A stretch of 60,134 bases of DNA from Polaromonas sp. AER18D-145. GTDB lineage: Bacteria; Pseudomonadota; Gammaproteobacteria; Burkholderiales; Burkholderiaceae_C. Shown in pieces: positions 18,362 through 26,018 of this stretch. The stretch spans positions 1 through 60,134 of the forward strand of contig NZ_NBZV01000029.1 in assembly GCF_002379095.1 (NCBI RefSeq), given 5' to 3'. The position numbers and the translations under genes are program-made. The notes beneath the pieces were generated by a model. It was not told the origin of the DNA. It did no database searches and saw only the letters and a program-made list of their open reading frames with translations. Numbering within the stretch: position 1 is the stretch's first letter; each line of letters begins with the position of its first letter.

Positions 18362-19246
18362 ATGACACGCACATCACTGGAAGCCACCGCCGCCTACTAC
18401 AACGCCAGCCCCGTGACCCGGCTGTTCCGCTGGGGCCTGGGCGCGTCGCAGCACGTCTGGCCGACCCTGGCCGTTCGCGCAGCACATCGCCTGTTCGGCA
18501 CCCCCTTGCCTCCCAAGTGGCTGAACCGGCGCAGGACCTGGTCGCCAGACTGGCGCATCAGCCACTGGGCCTTCGAGCACGCCAGCCTGACCGTCTACGA
18601 ACGTCCCGTGGCGCCGCATGGCCCGCTGGTGCTGCTGGTGCATGGCTGGGGCGGCCACGCCGGCCAGATGCTGGCACTGGCCGACACCCTGCAGGCGCAG
18701 GGCCTGCGGCCGGTCATTCTTGAAATGCCGGCCCACGGGCGCAGCGCGGGATCGACCAGCAACCTGCCGCAGTTTGCACGCGCCATCGACTACACCGTGG
18801 CACGCCTGCGGCAGGCCGGCCACCAAGTGCAGGCGCTGGTCGCGCATTCGCTGGCCGCCAACGCCGGTGCCTACGCGGCCAGCCGCGGCCTGCCAGTGGA
18901 CAAACTGGTGCTGCTGGCCCCGCCGGCATCCCCCTATGAATACACCCGGTTGTTCGCGCATGTGTTCGGCCTGCGCGAGTCCACACGTGCGGCCATGCAG
19001 CAACGCATTGAAGCGCGCGAGGGCATCCTGATGCCGCAATTCGAACCCGCCGCCGTCGGCCCGCGCATCACCCAGCCCACGCTGGTGGTGCATGACCGCA
19101 GCGACAGCATCAACCGCTTTGCCGACGGCGTGGCCTACAGCCAGGCCATCACCGGCGCCCGGCTGCTGGCCACGCAGGATCTCGGGCACCGGCACATCCT
19201 GAAAGACGCCGGCGTGCTGCGCGAACTCGCCGCTTTTGTCGCCTGA
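18362..19246 (+). CDS. Alpha/beta-hydrolase
   Basis: A 294-residue alpha/beta-hydrolase-fold protein. Oxyanion strand VLLVHGWGGHAGQ, nucleophile elbow VAHSLAANAGA (Ser flanked by Ala instead of the common Gly), acid candidate Asp in VVHDRSDS, and catalytic His in LGHRHILKD. The N-terminal ~90 residues are a variable lead. AAGGAGCC precedes the ATG at 18362. Regulated, by inference, by the upstream TetR protein. Substrate cannot be predicted. Confidence 0.85.
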   Translation: MTRTSLEATAAYYNASPVTRLFRWGLGASQHVWPTLAVRAAHRLFGTPLPPKWLNRRRTWSPDWRISHWAFEHASLTVYERPVAPHGPLVLLVHGWGGHAGQMLALADTLQAQGLRPVILEMPAHGRSAGSTSNLPQFARAIDYTVARLRQAGHQVQALVAHSLAANAGAYAASRGLPVDKLVLLAPPASPYEYTRLFAHVFGLRESTRAAMQQRIEAREGILMPQFEPAAVGPRITQPTLVVHDRSDSINRFADGVAYSQAITGARLLATQDLGHRHILKDAGVLRELAAFVA

Positions 19247-19325
19247 ACATCACGCCCGCACTGCAACACCCCTTGTGCGGCATGGCTATTGCTTCTAGGA
19301 TGGCGCCACTTACAAGGAGCGGTTG

Positions 19326-20624
19326 ATGGGAAATTCAAAAGGCGGTTTCAGCTGGACAGAAAAAAGCAGCGCGGTATTGCAGCAGGGCGGCGTGATCGGG
19401 CCCGACGAGCGCCTGCCCTGGCCGCAAACGGCGGTGATGGGCGTGCAGCACGTGATTGCGATGTTCGGCGCCACCGTGCTCGCGCCCATCCTGATGGGCT
19501 TTGACCCCAACATCGCGATCCTGATGAGCGGCGTCGGCACGCTGATTTTTTTCCTGATCACCGGCGGCAAGGTGCCCAGCTACCTAGGGTCCAGCTTTGC
19601 CTTCATCGGCGTGGTGATCGCCGCCACCGCCTACGCCGGCAAGGGGCCCAACCCCAACATCGGCGTGGCGCTGGGCGGCATCATTGCCTGCGGCGTGTTG
19701 TACACCGTCATTGGCGCCATCGTGCAGGCCGTCGGCACCGGCTGGATCGAACGTTTCATGCCGCCGGTGGTCACCGGCGCCGTGGTGGCGGTGATCGGCC
19801 TGAACCTGGCCGGCATCCCGATCAAGAACATGGCCGCGAGCAACTTCGACTCCTGGATGCAGGTCGTGACCTTCGTCAGCGTGGCGCTGGTCGCCGTGAT
19901 GACACGCGGCATGGTGCAGCGCCTCTTGATCCTGGTCGGCCTGGTCGTCGCGACGCTGGTGTATGCGGTGCTGACCAACGGGCTGGGCCTGGGCAAGCCG
20001 GTGGACCTCTCGCCGATTGCCAATGCCGCCTGGTTCGGCCTGCCCGGCTTTGCCGCGCCGGTGTTCAGCGCCAATGCCATGCTGCTGATTGCGCCGGTGG
20101 CCATCATCCTGGTGGCGGAAAACCTCGGCCACATCAAGGCCGTGACAGCCATGACCGGGAAAAACCTCGACCAGTACATGGGCCGGGCCTTCATCGGCGA
20201 CGGCGTGGCCACCATGGTGTCGGGCGCCTCGGGCGGCACCGGTGTCACCACCTATGCTGAAAACATCGGCGTGATGGCCGCCACCAAGATTTATTCGACG
20301 GCGGTGTTTGTGGTCGCCGGCCTGATCGCGGTGGTGCTGGGCTTCAGCCCCAAGTTCGGCGCATTGATCCAGGCGATTCCGCTGCCGGTCATGGGCGGCG
20401 TCAGCATCGTGGTATTCGGCCTGATTGCGGTGGCCGGCGCGAAGATCTGGGTCGACAACAAGGTCGATTTTTCCGACAACAAGAACCTGCTGGTCGCCGC
20501 CATCACGCTGGTGCTGGGCACCGGCGACTTCACGCTGAAGTTCGGCCAGTTTGCGCTGGGCGGCATCGGCACCGCCACCTTTGGCGCCATCCTGTTGTAC
20601 GCCCTGCTCAATCGCAGGAAGTAA
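19326..20624 (+). CDS. NCS2-family nucleobase permease (uracil/xanthine type)
   Basis: A 432-residue inner-membrane protein with about 12-14 transmembrane spans. NCS2 hallmarks are the early QHVIAMFGATVLAPILMGFD, LVAENLGHIKAVT, and GASGGTGVTTYAENIGVMAA (substrate-binding helices). These fit UraA-like proton-coupled uracil or xanthine uptake. AAGGAG lies 7 bp upstream of the ATG at 19326; a TTG just before it is disregarded. No purine or pyrimidine catabolic gene is adjacent. Confidence 0.9.
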   Translation: MGNSKGGFSWTEKSSAVLQQGGVIGPDERLPWPQTAVMGVQHVIAMFGATVLAPILMGFDPNIAILMSGVGTLIFFLITGGKVPSYLGSSFAFIGVVIAATAYAGKGPNPNIGVALGGIIACGVLYTVIGAIVQAVGTGWIERFMPPVVTGAVVAVIGLNLAGIPIKNMAASNFDSWMQVVTFVSVALVAVMTRGMVQRLLILVGLVVATLVYAVLTNGLGLGKPVDLSPIANAAWFGLPGFAAPVFSANAMLLIAPVAIILVAENLGHIKAVTAMTGKNLDQYMGRAFIGDGVATMVSGASGGTGVTTYAENIGVMAATKIYSTAVFVVAGLIAVVLGFSPKFGALIQAIPLPVMGGVSIVVFGLIAVAGAKIWVDNKVDFSDNKNLLVAAITLVLGTGDFTLKFGQFALGGIGTATFGAILLYALLNRRK

Positions 20625-20638
20625 AAAAGGCAGCAAGT

Positions 20639-20666
20639 GCCCCGCCTGACCGGGGCCTGGCGGGGC
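20639..20666. terminator. Possible bidirectional terminator hairpin
   Basis: GCCCCGCC (20639-20646) can pair perfectly with GGCGGGGC (20659-20666) between two convergent genes. On the plus strand only CTATTTC follows, so it is a weak candidate. Confidence 0.35.
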
Positions 20667-21014
20667 CTATTTCGCCTGCGCTTTGGCGAGCGCCGCCTTG
20701 GTGGTGGCAAGCTCGCGTTCCACATCGGCACGTTCGCCGATTTCCTGCTCCAGCAGCTCGTTGACATGCGCAAGGTCGGCGGCAGACTCCTGGATCTTGC
20801 CTTCGAGTTCGCCGGTCTTTTGCAGCGCCTGGGCCACATCGCCGGTTTGAATGTGGTCAGGGATTTCCTGCTTGAGCACCGCATTGATCACAAACAGCTC
20901 GGCGCCGGACTGCTTCACGGTTTCCTCGACGGTTTCGTTCCGGTCAAGCGCACGTTCCAGTGGCGTGTCTGCAGAGGGGGCGGACTGCGGGGACGGTTGG
21001 GATGACTTGGACAT
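20667..21014 (-). CDS. Small coiled-coil protein of unknown function
   Basis: A 115-residue hydrophilic protein: a Ser/Pro-rich lead (MSKSSQPSPQSAPSAD) followed by heptad-like helices rich in Glu, Gln and Leu (VAQALQKTGELEGKIQ, then VNELLEQEIGERADVERELA). The start MSKSSQ at 21014 has a purine-rich GAGG upstream; longer frames are arginine/proline-rich and unlikely. No signal peptide. I do not recognise the family. Confidence 0.65.
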   Translation of the reverse strand: MSKSSQPSPQSAPSADTPLERALDRNETVEETVKQSGAELFVINAVLKQEIPDHIQTGDVAQALQKTGELEGKIQESAADLAHVNELLEQEIGERADVERELATTKAALAKAQAK

Positions 21015-21205
21015 GGTGAACACCTCGGGGGAAACGGGAATGATCTGACGGCACCAGGCGCCTGGGGGGGGACGCAGGGCCGCCCGACGCCTGAAACCCC
21101 TATGGTAACCAAGTGCCCTTCCCGGGGCCACCCATGCCCCCACAGCCAGCAGGTCTCAGGCTCGGGCGCCGGCAGAAAAGGGCGGGCGCGGCGGGCCGGG
21201 GCCGC

Positions 21206-22531
21206 TCAAGGGGCCGTTCCCGGCGCTGCGGGTGTGGCCTTGCCGGGCTGGCGATCCGGCCCGGAATCGAAAATCCTGCCCAGGGTGGCGCCCACACGCG
21301 CACCAATCGCCGTCCCGATGCCGGGCAGCACCGCCGTGCCCAGTAGCGCCCCGGCCACAGCGCCCCTCGGCACCGACACGGCCACCTTGTCCACCGGCCC
21401 GCTGAGCACCAGCGGCACCCCGACGATGCCGTCCACCAGATCCACCGCGAATTCGGCCTCGATCCGCCGGTTGGCCAACCGGGCCTGGCCGGACGCACTC
21501 AGGGCGCCCGAGCTTGTCTTGATCCCCGTGAATTGCGTGACCATGCCGCGCGGCGTGTTCTGGGTGTCAAGCTGGCCGGACACCGCGTCGAGTGCTGTCT
21601 GCCCCGCATGCTCCTTGCCAAGGCTGCGAATGGCCTTGTCCAGGTCGAAGCGCAGCAGGGTCGAGGCGCCCATGGTGAACACGGTTTTTGTGTGCAGCGA
21701 CTGCGCCAGTTCGAGCAAGGTGTCTCCCTGGGCCGACAGCACGGTGTGGCCCGAGGCCTTGCCGGCGATGACCTGCTTGCGGTTGAAGGCGGCCACCGCG
21801 CTCGCCACCTCAACCCCGCTGGGCCGCAACTGGCCGTCCAGCGCCAGGCGGCCGTCGGCACGGGCCTGAAACTGCACCTCGCCATGGGCCGTGCCGCCAC
21901 CCACCTGGATGCGGGTGGCCCAGCGGTCTTCCTGCCCTTGCCGGGTCAAGGTCAGGTCGGTGGCCGGCGTGAAACCGGGGCGCCGCAACACGGCCTGGCG
22001 GGGCCGCCAGCCCGGGTCAAAGTCGATCTCCCCGTCATACACCACCGGCACGCCATGGCGCGACAGCCAGGTCAGGTCGCGAAACACGAAACGCGCCAGC
22101 GGCGTGGCCCCAGCTTCCGCGGGGGCGCCGCGTGAGGTCGCGTCGAGCGCCCGCAAGGACAGTTGCGGCACCACCGCGCCGTCGAGTTCCACACGGTCCA
22201 GGATCACGCGCCGCTGCAGCAGGGCCAGCAGATCCGGATAGGCCGTGAGCTTTTTGACCGTGATGGCCTGCGGCTGGTCGGTCGCCACGTCCTCCAGCAC
22301 GATGGCCGGTACCGGCAGCAGGCGCCAGTGCAGCGCGCCCAGCCGCACCGGTACCCCGAGCCGGCCCTGCAGTTCGCCGGCGGCGTGGGCGGCCAGATCC
22401 TCGTCACCGGGGATGAGCCACACCAGCGCCAGCCACAAGGCGCCCAGCAGCGCCGCCAGGCCACCTGCGGCCACCATCCATGTTTGTCTGCGTGCCATGC
22501 TGCCTTCCGCCGTTGTTGCACTGTCTGCCAT
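21206..22531 (-). CDS. AsmA-family-like envelope protein, paralog 1
   Basis: A 441-residue protein with one N-terminal transmembrane anchor (MVAAGGLAALLGALWLALVW) and a large periplasmic beta-rich part. AsmA features are the early GELQGRLGVPVRLGALHW and PVPAIVLEDV, and the end GIVGVPLVLSGPVDKVAVSV followed by a glycine/alanine-rich helix ALLGTAVLPGIGTAIGARVG. AsmA-like proteins act in outer-membrane lipid or protein homeostasis. The same layout and length occur in the gene at 45691-47016, so the two are paralogs. Confidence 0.78.
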   Translation of the reverse strand: MADSATTAEGSMARRQTWMVAAGGLAALLGALWLALVWLIPGDEDLAAHAAGELQGRLGVPVRLGALHWRLLPVPAIVLEDVATDQPQAITVKKLTAYPDLLALLQRRVILDRVELDGAVVPQLSLRALDATSRGAPAEAGATPLARFVFRDLTWLSRHGVPVVYDGEIDFDPGWRPRQAVLRRPGFTPATDLTLTRQGQEDRWATRIQVGGGTAHGEVQFQARADGRLALDGQLRPSGVEVASAVAAFNRKQVIAGKASGHTVLSAQGDTLLELAQSLHTKTVFTMGASTLLRFDLDKAIRSLGKEHAGQTALDAVSGQLDTQNTPRGMVTQFTGIKTSSGALSASGQARLANRRIEAEFAVDLVDGIVGVPLVLSGPVDKVAVSVPRGAVAGALLGTAVLPGIGTAIGARVGATLGRIFDSGPDRQPGKATPAAPGTAP

Positions 22532-22631
22532 CTGCCTTGACTGAGCTTAGGAGGCTGGCTGCGCGGCACTTGTAGGCCGCAATCTCTTTATAGTCTGGGT
22601 ACAAGCCCTTTTGAAGCCCTGTGGAACCGCG

Positions 22632-23054
22632 ATGCCAATCTGGAAACAACCAATTTCTGTCGAACTGCTCACCCTCAACAACGCCAACAGCGCGGTGACG
22701 CACCTGGGCATCGAATTCCTGGAGGTCGGCGACGATTTCATCCGGGCCCGCGTGCCGGTCGATGAACGCACGCGCCAACCCTATGGCCTGCTGCACGGCG
22801 GGGTGTCGGTGGTGCTGGCCGAAACGCTGGGCTCCTGCGGTGCCGCCTTTGCGGCACCCGAGGGCCACCGCACGGTGGGCCTGGACATCAACGCCAACCA
22901 CCTCAAAGGCGTCACCAGCGGCTGGGTCATCGGGACCACCCGGCCGGTGCACATCGGCCGCAGCACCCAGGTCTGGGCCATCGAGCTGACCAACGAGGCC
23001 GGCGAGCTGACCTGCGTCTCGCGGATCACGATGGCGATGCTGGTCCCGCGTTAA
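22632..23054 (+). CDS. Hotdog-fold acyl-CoA thioesterase (PaaI/YbdB-EntH-like)
   Basis: A 140-residue hotdog thioesterase. LGIEFLEVGDDFIRARVPVD, QPYGLLHGGVSVVLAETLGS (catalytic Glu after HGG) and VGLDINANHLK are diagnostic of the 4HBT subgroup that includes EntH/YbdB. It hydrolyses acyl- or aryl-CoA thioesters, a housekeeping or aromatic-pathway role. The start MPIWKQPISVE at 22632 matches family N-termini. Divergent from the AsmA-like gene. Confidence 0.88.
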   Translation: MPIWKQPISVELLTLNNANSAVTHLGIEFLEVGDDFIRARVPVDERTRQPYGLLHGGVSVVLAETLGSCGAAFAAPEGHRTVGLDINANHLKGVTSGWVIGTTRPVHIGRSTQVWAIELTNEAGELTCVSRITMAMLVPR

Positions 23055-23058
23055 CCAC

Positions 23059-23115
23059 AAAATAGGCCATCAGCCCTTATAGGACGGGCACAAACAGCTA
23101 TCAATACAATAGCAA
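23059..23115 (-). repeat. Interspersed ~55-bp repeat, copy 4
   Basis: On the minus strand: TTGCTATTGTATTGATAGCT, GTTTGTGCCCGTCC, then TATAAGGGCTGATGGCCTAT plus TTT. One of the best preserved copies, between two convergent stop codons. Confidence 0.85.
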
Positions 23116-23124
23116 TTGTGCGAT

Positions 23125-23691
23125 TCAATCCGCGGCCGACCGGGCCATACGTTCGCTTTTCCAGTACACGTCGTCGCCGCCGTTCATGCGGTTGAGCACG
23201 CGCGACAGCACGAACAGCAGGTCGCTCAGGCGGTTCAGGTACTGGCGTGGCGACTCGTTCAGCGTCTCGGCCTGGTCCAGGGCCACCACCGCGCGTTCGG
23301 CGCGCCTGGCCACGGTGCGGCAGACATGCGCCAGCGAGGCGGCGCGCGAACCGGCCGGCAGGATGAACTCCTGCAGACGCGGCAGGGTCGCGTTGTATTT
23401 TTCGAGCGCCGCATCAAGCAGCGCCACCGCCTCGGGCTTGAGCAGTTCAAAGCCGGGAATCGACAGCTCGCCGCCCAGGTTGAAGAGTTGGTGTTGCACC
23501 TCGACCAGCAGTTCGCGCACGTCGTCCGGCATCTCCTCGCACAGCAGCACGCCGATCTGCGAGTTGAGCTCATCGACATCGCCCATGGCATGCACGCGCA
23601 GGCTGTCCTTGGACACGCGGGTGTTGTCACCGAGCCCGGTGCTGCCGTTGTCGCCCGTGCGGGTGGCGATCTGTGTGAGTCGGTTGGCCAT
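23125..23691 (-). CDS. Cob(I)alamin adenosyltransferase, PduO type
   Basis: A 188-residue PduO-type ATP:corrinoid adenosyltransferase that forms adenosylcobalamin. The ATP-binding N-terminus TRTGDNGSTGLGDNTRVSKD and the later SRAASLAHVCRTVARRAERA plus YLNRLSDLLFVLSRV are characteristic. No other cobalamin gene or riboswitch is nearby, suggesting use in corrinoid salvage. Convergent with the thioesterase gene. Confidence 0.93.
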   Translation of the reverse strand: MANRLTQIATRTGDNGSTGLGDNTRVSKDSLRVHAMGDVDELNSQIGVLLCEEMPDDVRELLVEVQHQLFNLGGELSIPGFELLKPEAVALLDAALEKYNATLPRLQEFILPAGSRAASLAHVCRTVARRAERAVVALDQAETLNESPRQYLNRLSDLLFVLSRVLNRMNGGDDVYWKSERMARSAAD

Positions 23692-23838
23692 GGGTAAATG
23701 TCCGGCAGGTTACGCCGGGAAAGAATATGTTGTGGAACGACCGATGATGTCAATGAGGCAACAGCGTGCAAGAGTGCTGGCCGGCGCGGGCTCACTGCGT
23801 TGCAATGACAGCTTCTTCAACTTCAAGGACCTGTCTCG

Positions 23839-24192
23839 ATGACGTCTGCTTTTCATTTTATTCCCAACTTCGAAATTCGCAGCGTTGCGCTGCTCACCGC
23901 GCTGACGGTCGGCGCCGCGCTGGGTGCGCATGCCCAGGGCGCCGATAGCGGCGGCTTGAAAGCACCCAGTGGCTCGGGTACACCCTCCACCCAGAGCGCG
24001 CCCTCGCCGTCCGGCCCCACCAACCAGGAGGTGGGCGCGGCCTTCATCCGCGCGGATGCCAACAAGGACGGCAAACTCAGCCGGCAGGAGGCCGTGCGTT
24101 TTCCCGCCGTGGAGCAGCGTTTTGACCAGATAGACACGAACAAGGACAAATTTGTGTCGCGCGAAGAGTTTGAAATCGCGCTGAAGTCCTGA
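23839..24192 (+). CDS. Exported protein with two EF-hands
   Basis: A 117-residue protein with an N-terminal hydrophobic segment (SVALLTALTVGAALGAHAQ, signal peptide cleaved after AHA or HAQ), a Ser/Pro/Gly linker and two EF-hand loops: DANKDGKLSRQEA near residue 75 and DTNKDKFVSREEF near residue 99. The second loop has Lys at the usual Gly. Probably a periplasmic Ca2+-binding protein. Composition resembles the EF-hand protein at 16907-17368, though domains differ. Confidence 0.8.
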   Translation: MTSAFHFIPNFEIRSVALLTALTVGAALGAHAQGADSGGLKAPSGSGTPSTQSAPSPSGPTNQEVGAAFIRADANKDGKLSRQEAVRFPAVEQRFDQIDTNKDKFVSREEFEIALKS

Positions 24193-24196
24193 CGCC

Positions 24197-24361
24197 AGGA
24201 GCCTGTCGGGCTTGGGGCGTCGAAAGCGAAAATCGGCCCCAGCGAGGACAGTTTTTGCCGGATTTGCAGGCCCATAGCCCAGCTATGGGACAAAAAGACG
24301 GTGAAAAATGGACCGTTGCGGTCGATTTGCAGCCGACGATTCCCAAGTCCGGCAGGCTCCT
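24197..24361. repeat. 165-bp palindromic MITE-like element
   Basis: Terminal inverted repeats of 20 bases match at 18 positions (left AGGAGCCTGTCGGGCTTGGG, right end complementary). A perfect central palindrome CCCATAGC-CCA-GCTATGGG lies at 24271-24289, the exact middle. The two arms are partly complementary throughout, so RNA from either strand could fold into a long hairpin. No transposase frame and no obvious target duplication. Confidence 0.65.
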
Positions 24362-24440
24362 AGAGTCCGTGGGGTGGCGCCGGGTGGCCCCCCACGGGCT
24401 CTGGACTCGTCGTAAACTGGGGCTTCCGACCGGAGACACC

Positions 24441-25865
24441 ATGAACGCCCCCACCCACCCCGACCACCTGTTGCCCCAACTCAATCTGCGCGCTGTGCCG
24501 CAGGCCCTGATCGAGGCCCTGAAAACAAGGTTTGCCGAGCGCTGTTCCACCGCCCTCGTGGTGCGCGAGCAGCATGGCCGCGACGAGTCCTCGTTTGCGG
24601 CGCCGCCGCCGGCGGCCGTGGTGTTTGCCGAAAGCACGGCCGACGTGGCCGATGCGGTCAGGCTCGCCGCGCAGTACCAGGTGCCGGTCATTCCCTTTGG
24701 TGTCGGCACCTCGCTTGAAGGCCATCTGCTGGCCGTGCAGGGCGGCATCAGCATTGACGTGAGCCGCATGAACAAGGTGTTGTCCATCAACGCCGAAGAC
24801 CTGACCGTGACGGTGCAGGCCGGTGTCACGCGCAAACAACTCAACGAAGAGGTCAAGAGTACCGGCCTGTTTTTCCCGATCGACCCCGGCGCCGATGCCA
24901 CGATAGGCGGCATGAGCGCGACGCGCGCCAGCGGCACCAACGCCGTGCGTTACGGCACCATGCGCGAAAACGTGTTGGCGCTGGAGGTGGTCACCGCCAG
25001 CGGCGAGATCATCCGCACCGGCACCCGCGCCAAGAAATCATCAGCCGGTTACGACCTCACGCGTCTGATGGTGGGCAGCGAAGGCACACTGGGCGTGATC
25101 ACCGAAATCACCGTCAAGCTCTACCCGCTGCCCGAGGCCATCTCGGCGGCGATCTGCTCGTTCCCGAGCATCGAGGCTGCGGTGCGCACCACCATCCAGA
25201 TCATCCAGCTCGGCGTTCCGATTGCCCGCGTGGAGCTGATCGACAGCAACACCGTGCGCATGGTCAACGCCTACGCCAAGCTGGGGCTGCGCGAGGAGCC
25301 CATGCTGCTGATGGAGTTTCACGGCTCGCCCAACAGCGTCAAGGAACAGGCCGAGACCGTGCAGGAGATCGCGGCCGACATGGGCGGCAACGCCTTTGAA
25401 TGGGCCAGCACCCCCGAGGAACGCACGCGCCTGTGGACCGCGCGGCACAACGCCTACTTTGCGGCGATCCAGTCGCGGCCGGGTTGCCGCGCGATCTCGA
25501 CCGACACCTGCGTGCCGATCTCGCGCCTGGCCGACTGCCTGCTCGACTCGGTCAGCGAAGCCGATGCCAGCGGCATCCCCTACTTCCTGGTCGGCCACGT
25601 GGGCGACGGCAACTTCCACTTCGGCTACCTGATCGATCCGGACAAGCCGGAGGAACGCGTGGCCGCCGAAGCGCTGAACCACACGCTGGTGGCACGCGCG
25701 CTGCGCCTGGAAGGCACCTGCACCGGCGAGCACGGCGTCGGCCTGCACAAGATGGACTTTCTGGTGACCGAAGCCGGCAATGGCGCGGTGGACATGATGC
25801 GCACCATCAAGCGCGCACTGGACCCGCACAACATCATGAACCCGGGCAAGATCTTCACGCTGTGA
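24441..25865 (+). CDS. FAD-binding oxidoreductase, D-lactate dehydrogenase / GlcD type
   Basis: A 474-residue flavoprotein of the FAD_binding_4 + FAD-oxidase C family. PFGVGTSLEGHLLAVQGGIS and AGVTRKQLN in the PCMH domain, VGSEGTLGVITEITVKLYPL, GHVGDGNFHF, and the C-terminal CTGEHGVGLHKM are diagnostic. Best fit is a cytochrome-linked D-lactate (2-hydroxyacid) dehydrogenase. CGGAGA precedes the ATG at 24441. A second inverted repeat (24363-24408) lies between the MITE-like element and this gene. No glcE/glcF partners follow, favouring a stand-alone Dld-type enzyme. Confidence 0.87.
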   Translation: MNAPTHPDHLLPQLNLRAVPQALIEALKTRFAERCSTALVVREQHGRDESSFAAPPPAAVVFAESTADVADAVRLAAQYQVPVIPFGVGTSLEGHLLAVQGGISIDVSRMNKVLSINAEDLTVTVQAGVTRKQLNEEVKSTGLFFPIDPGADATIGGMSATRASGTNAVRYGTMRENVLALEVVTASGEIIRTGTRAKKSSAGYDLTRLMVGSEGTLGVITEITVKLYPLPEAISAAICSFPSIEAAVRTTIQIIQLGVPIARVELIDSNTVRMVNAYAKLGLREEPMLLMEFHGSPNSVKEQAETVQEIAADMGGNAFEWASTPEERTRLWTARHNAYFAAIQSRPGCRAISTDTCVPISRLADCLLDSVSEADASGIPYFLVGHVGDGNFHFGYLIDPDKPEERVAAEALNHTLVARALRLEGTCTGEHGVGLHKMDFLVTEAGNGAVDMMRTIKRALDPHNIMNPGKIFTL

Positions 25866-26018
25866 AGGCCGCGGCGGCCTGACGCCGGCCCTGGCCCCTT
25901 TCATGGTGGGCAAAGCAGAAGGGATGCGGAAGTACCAGGGGGCCTCCCCTGATGTGAGGTTGCGCGCCGCGCGTTTTGTCGTTAGGGTGATCGTCCTCCC
26001 GCACACACCGAGGACGCC

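Noticed and set aside
23055..23124. Cobalamin riboswitch near the adenosyltransferase gene
   Set aside because: The region is downstream of that minus-strand gene and is explained by an interspersed repeat; no B12-box was seen upstream of 23691.
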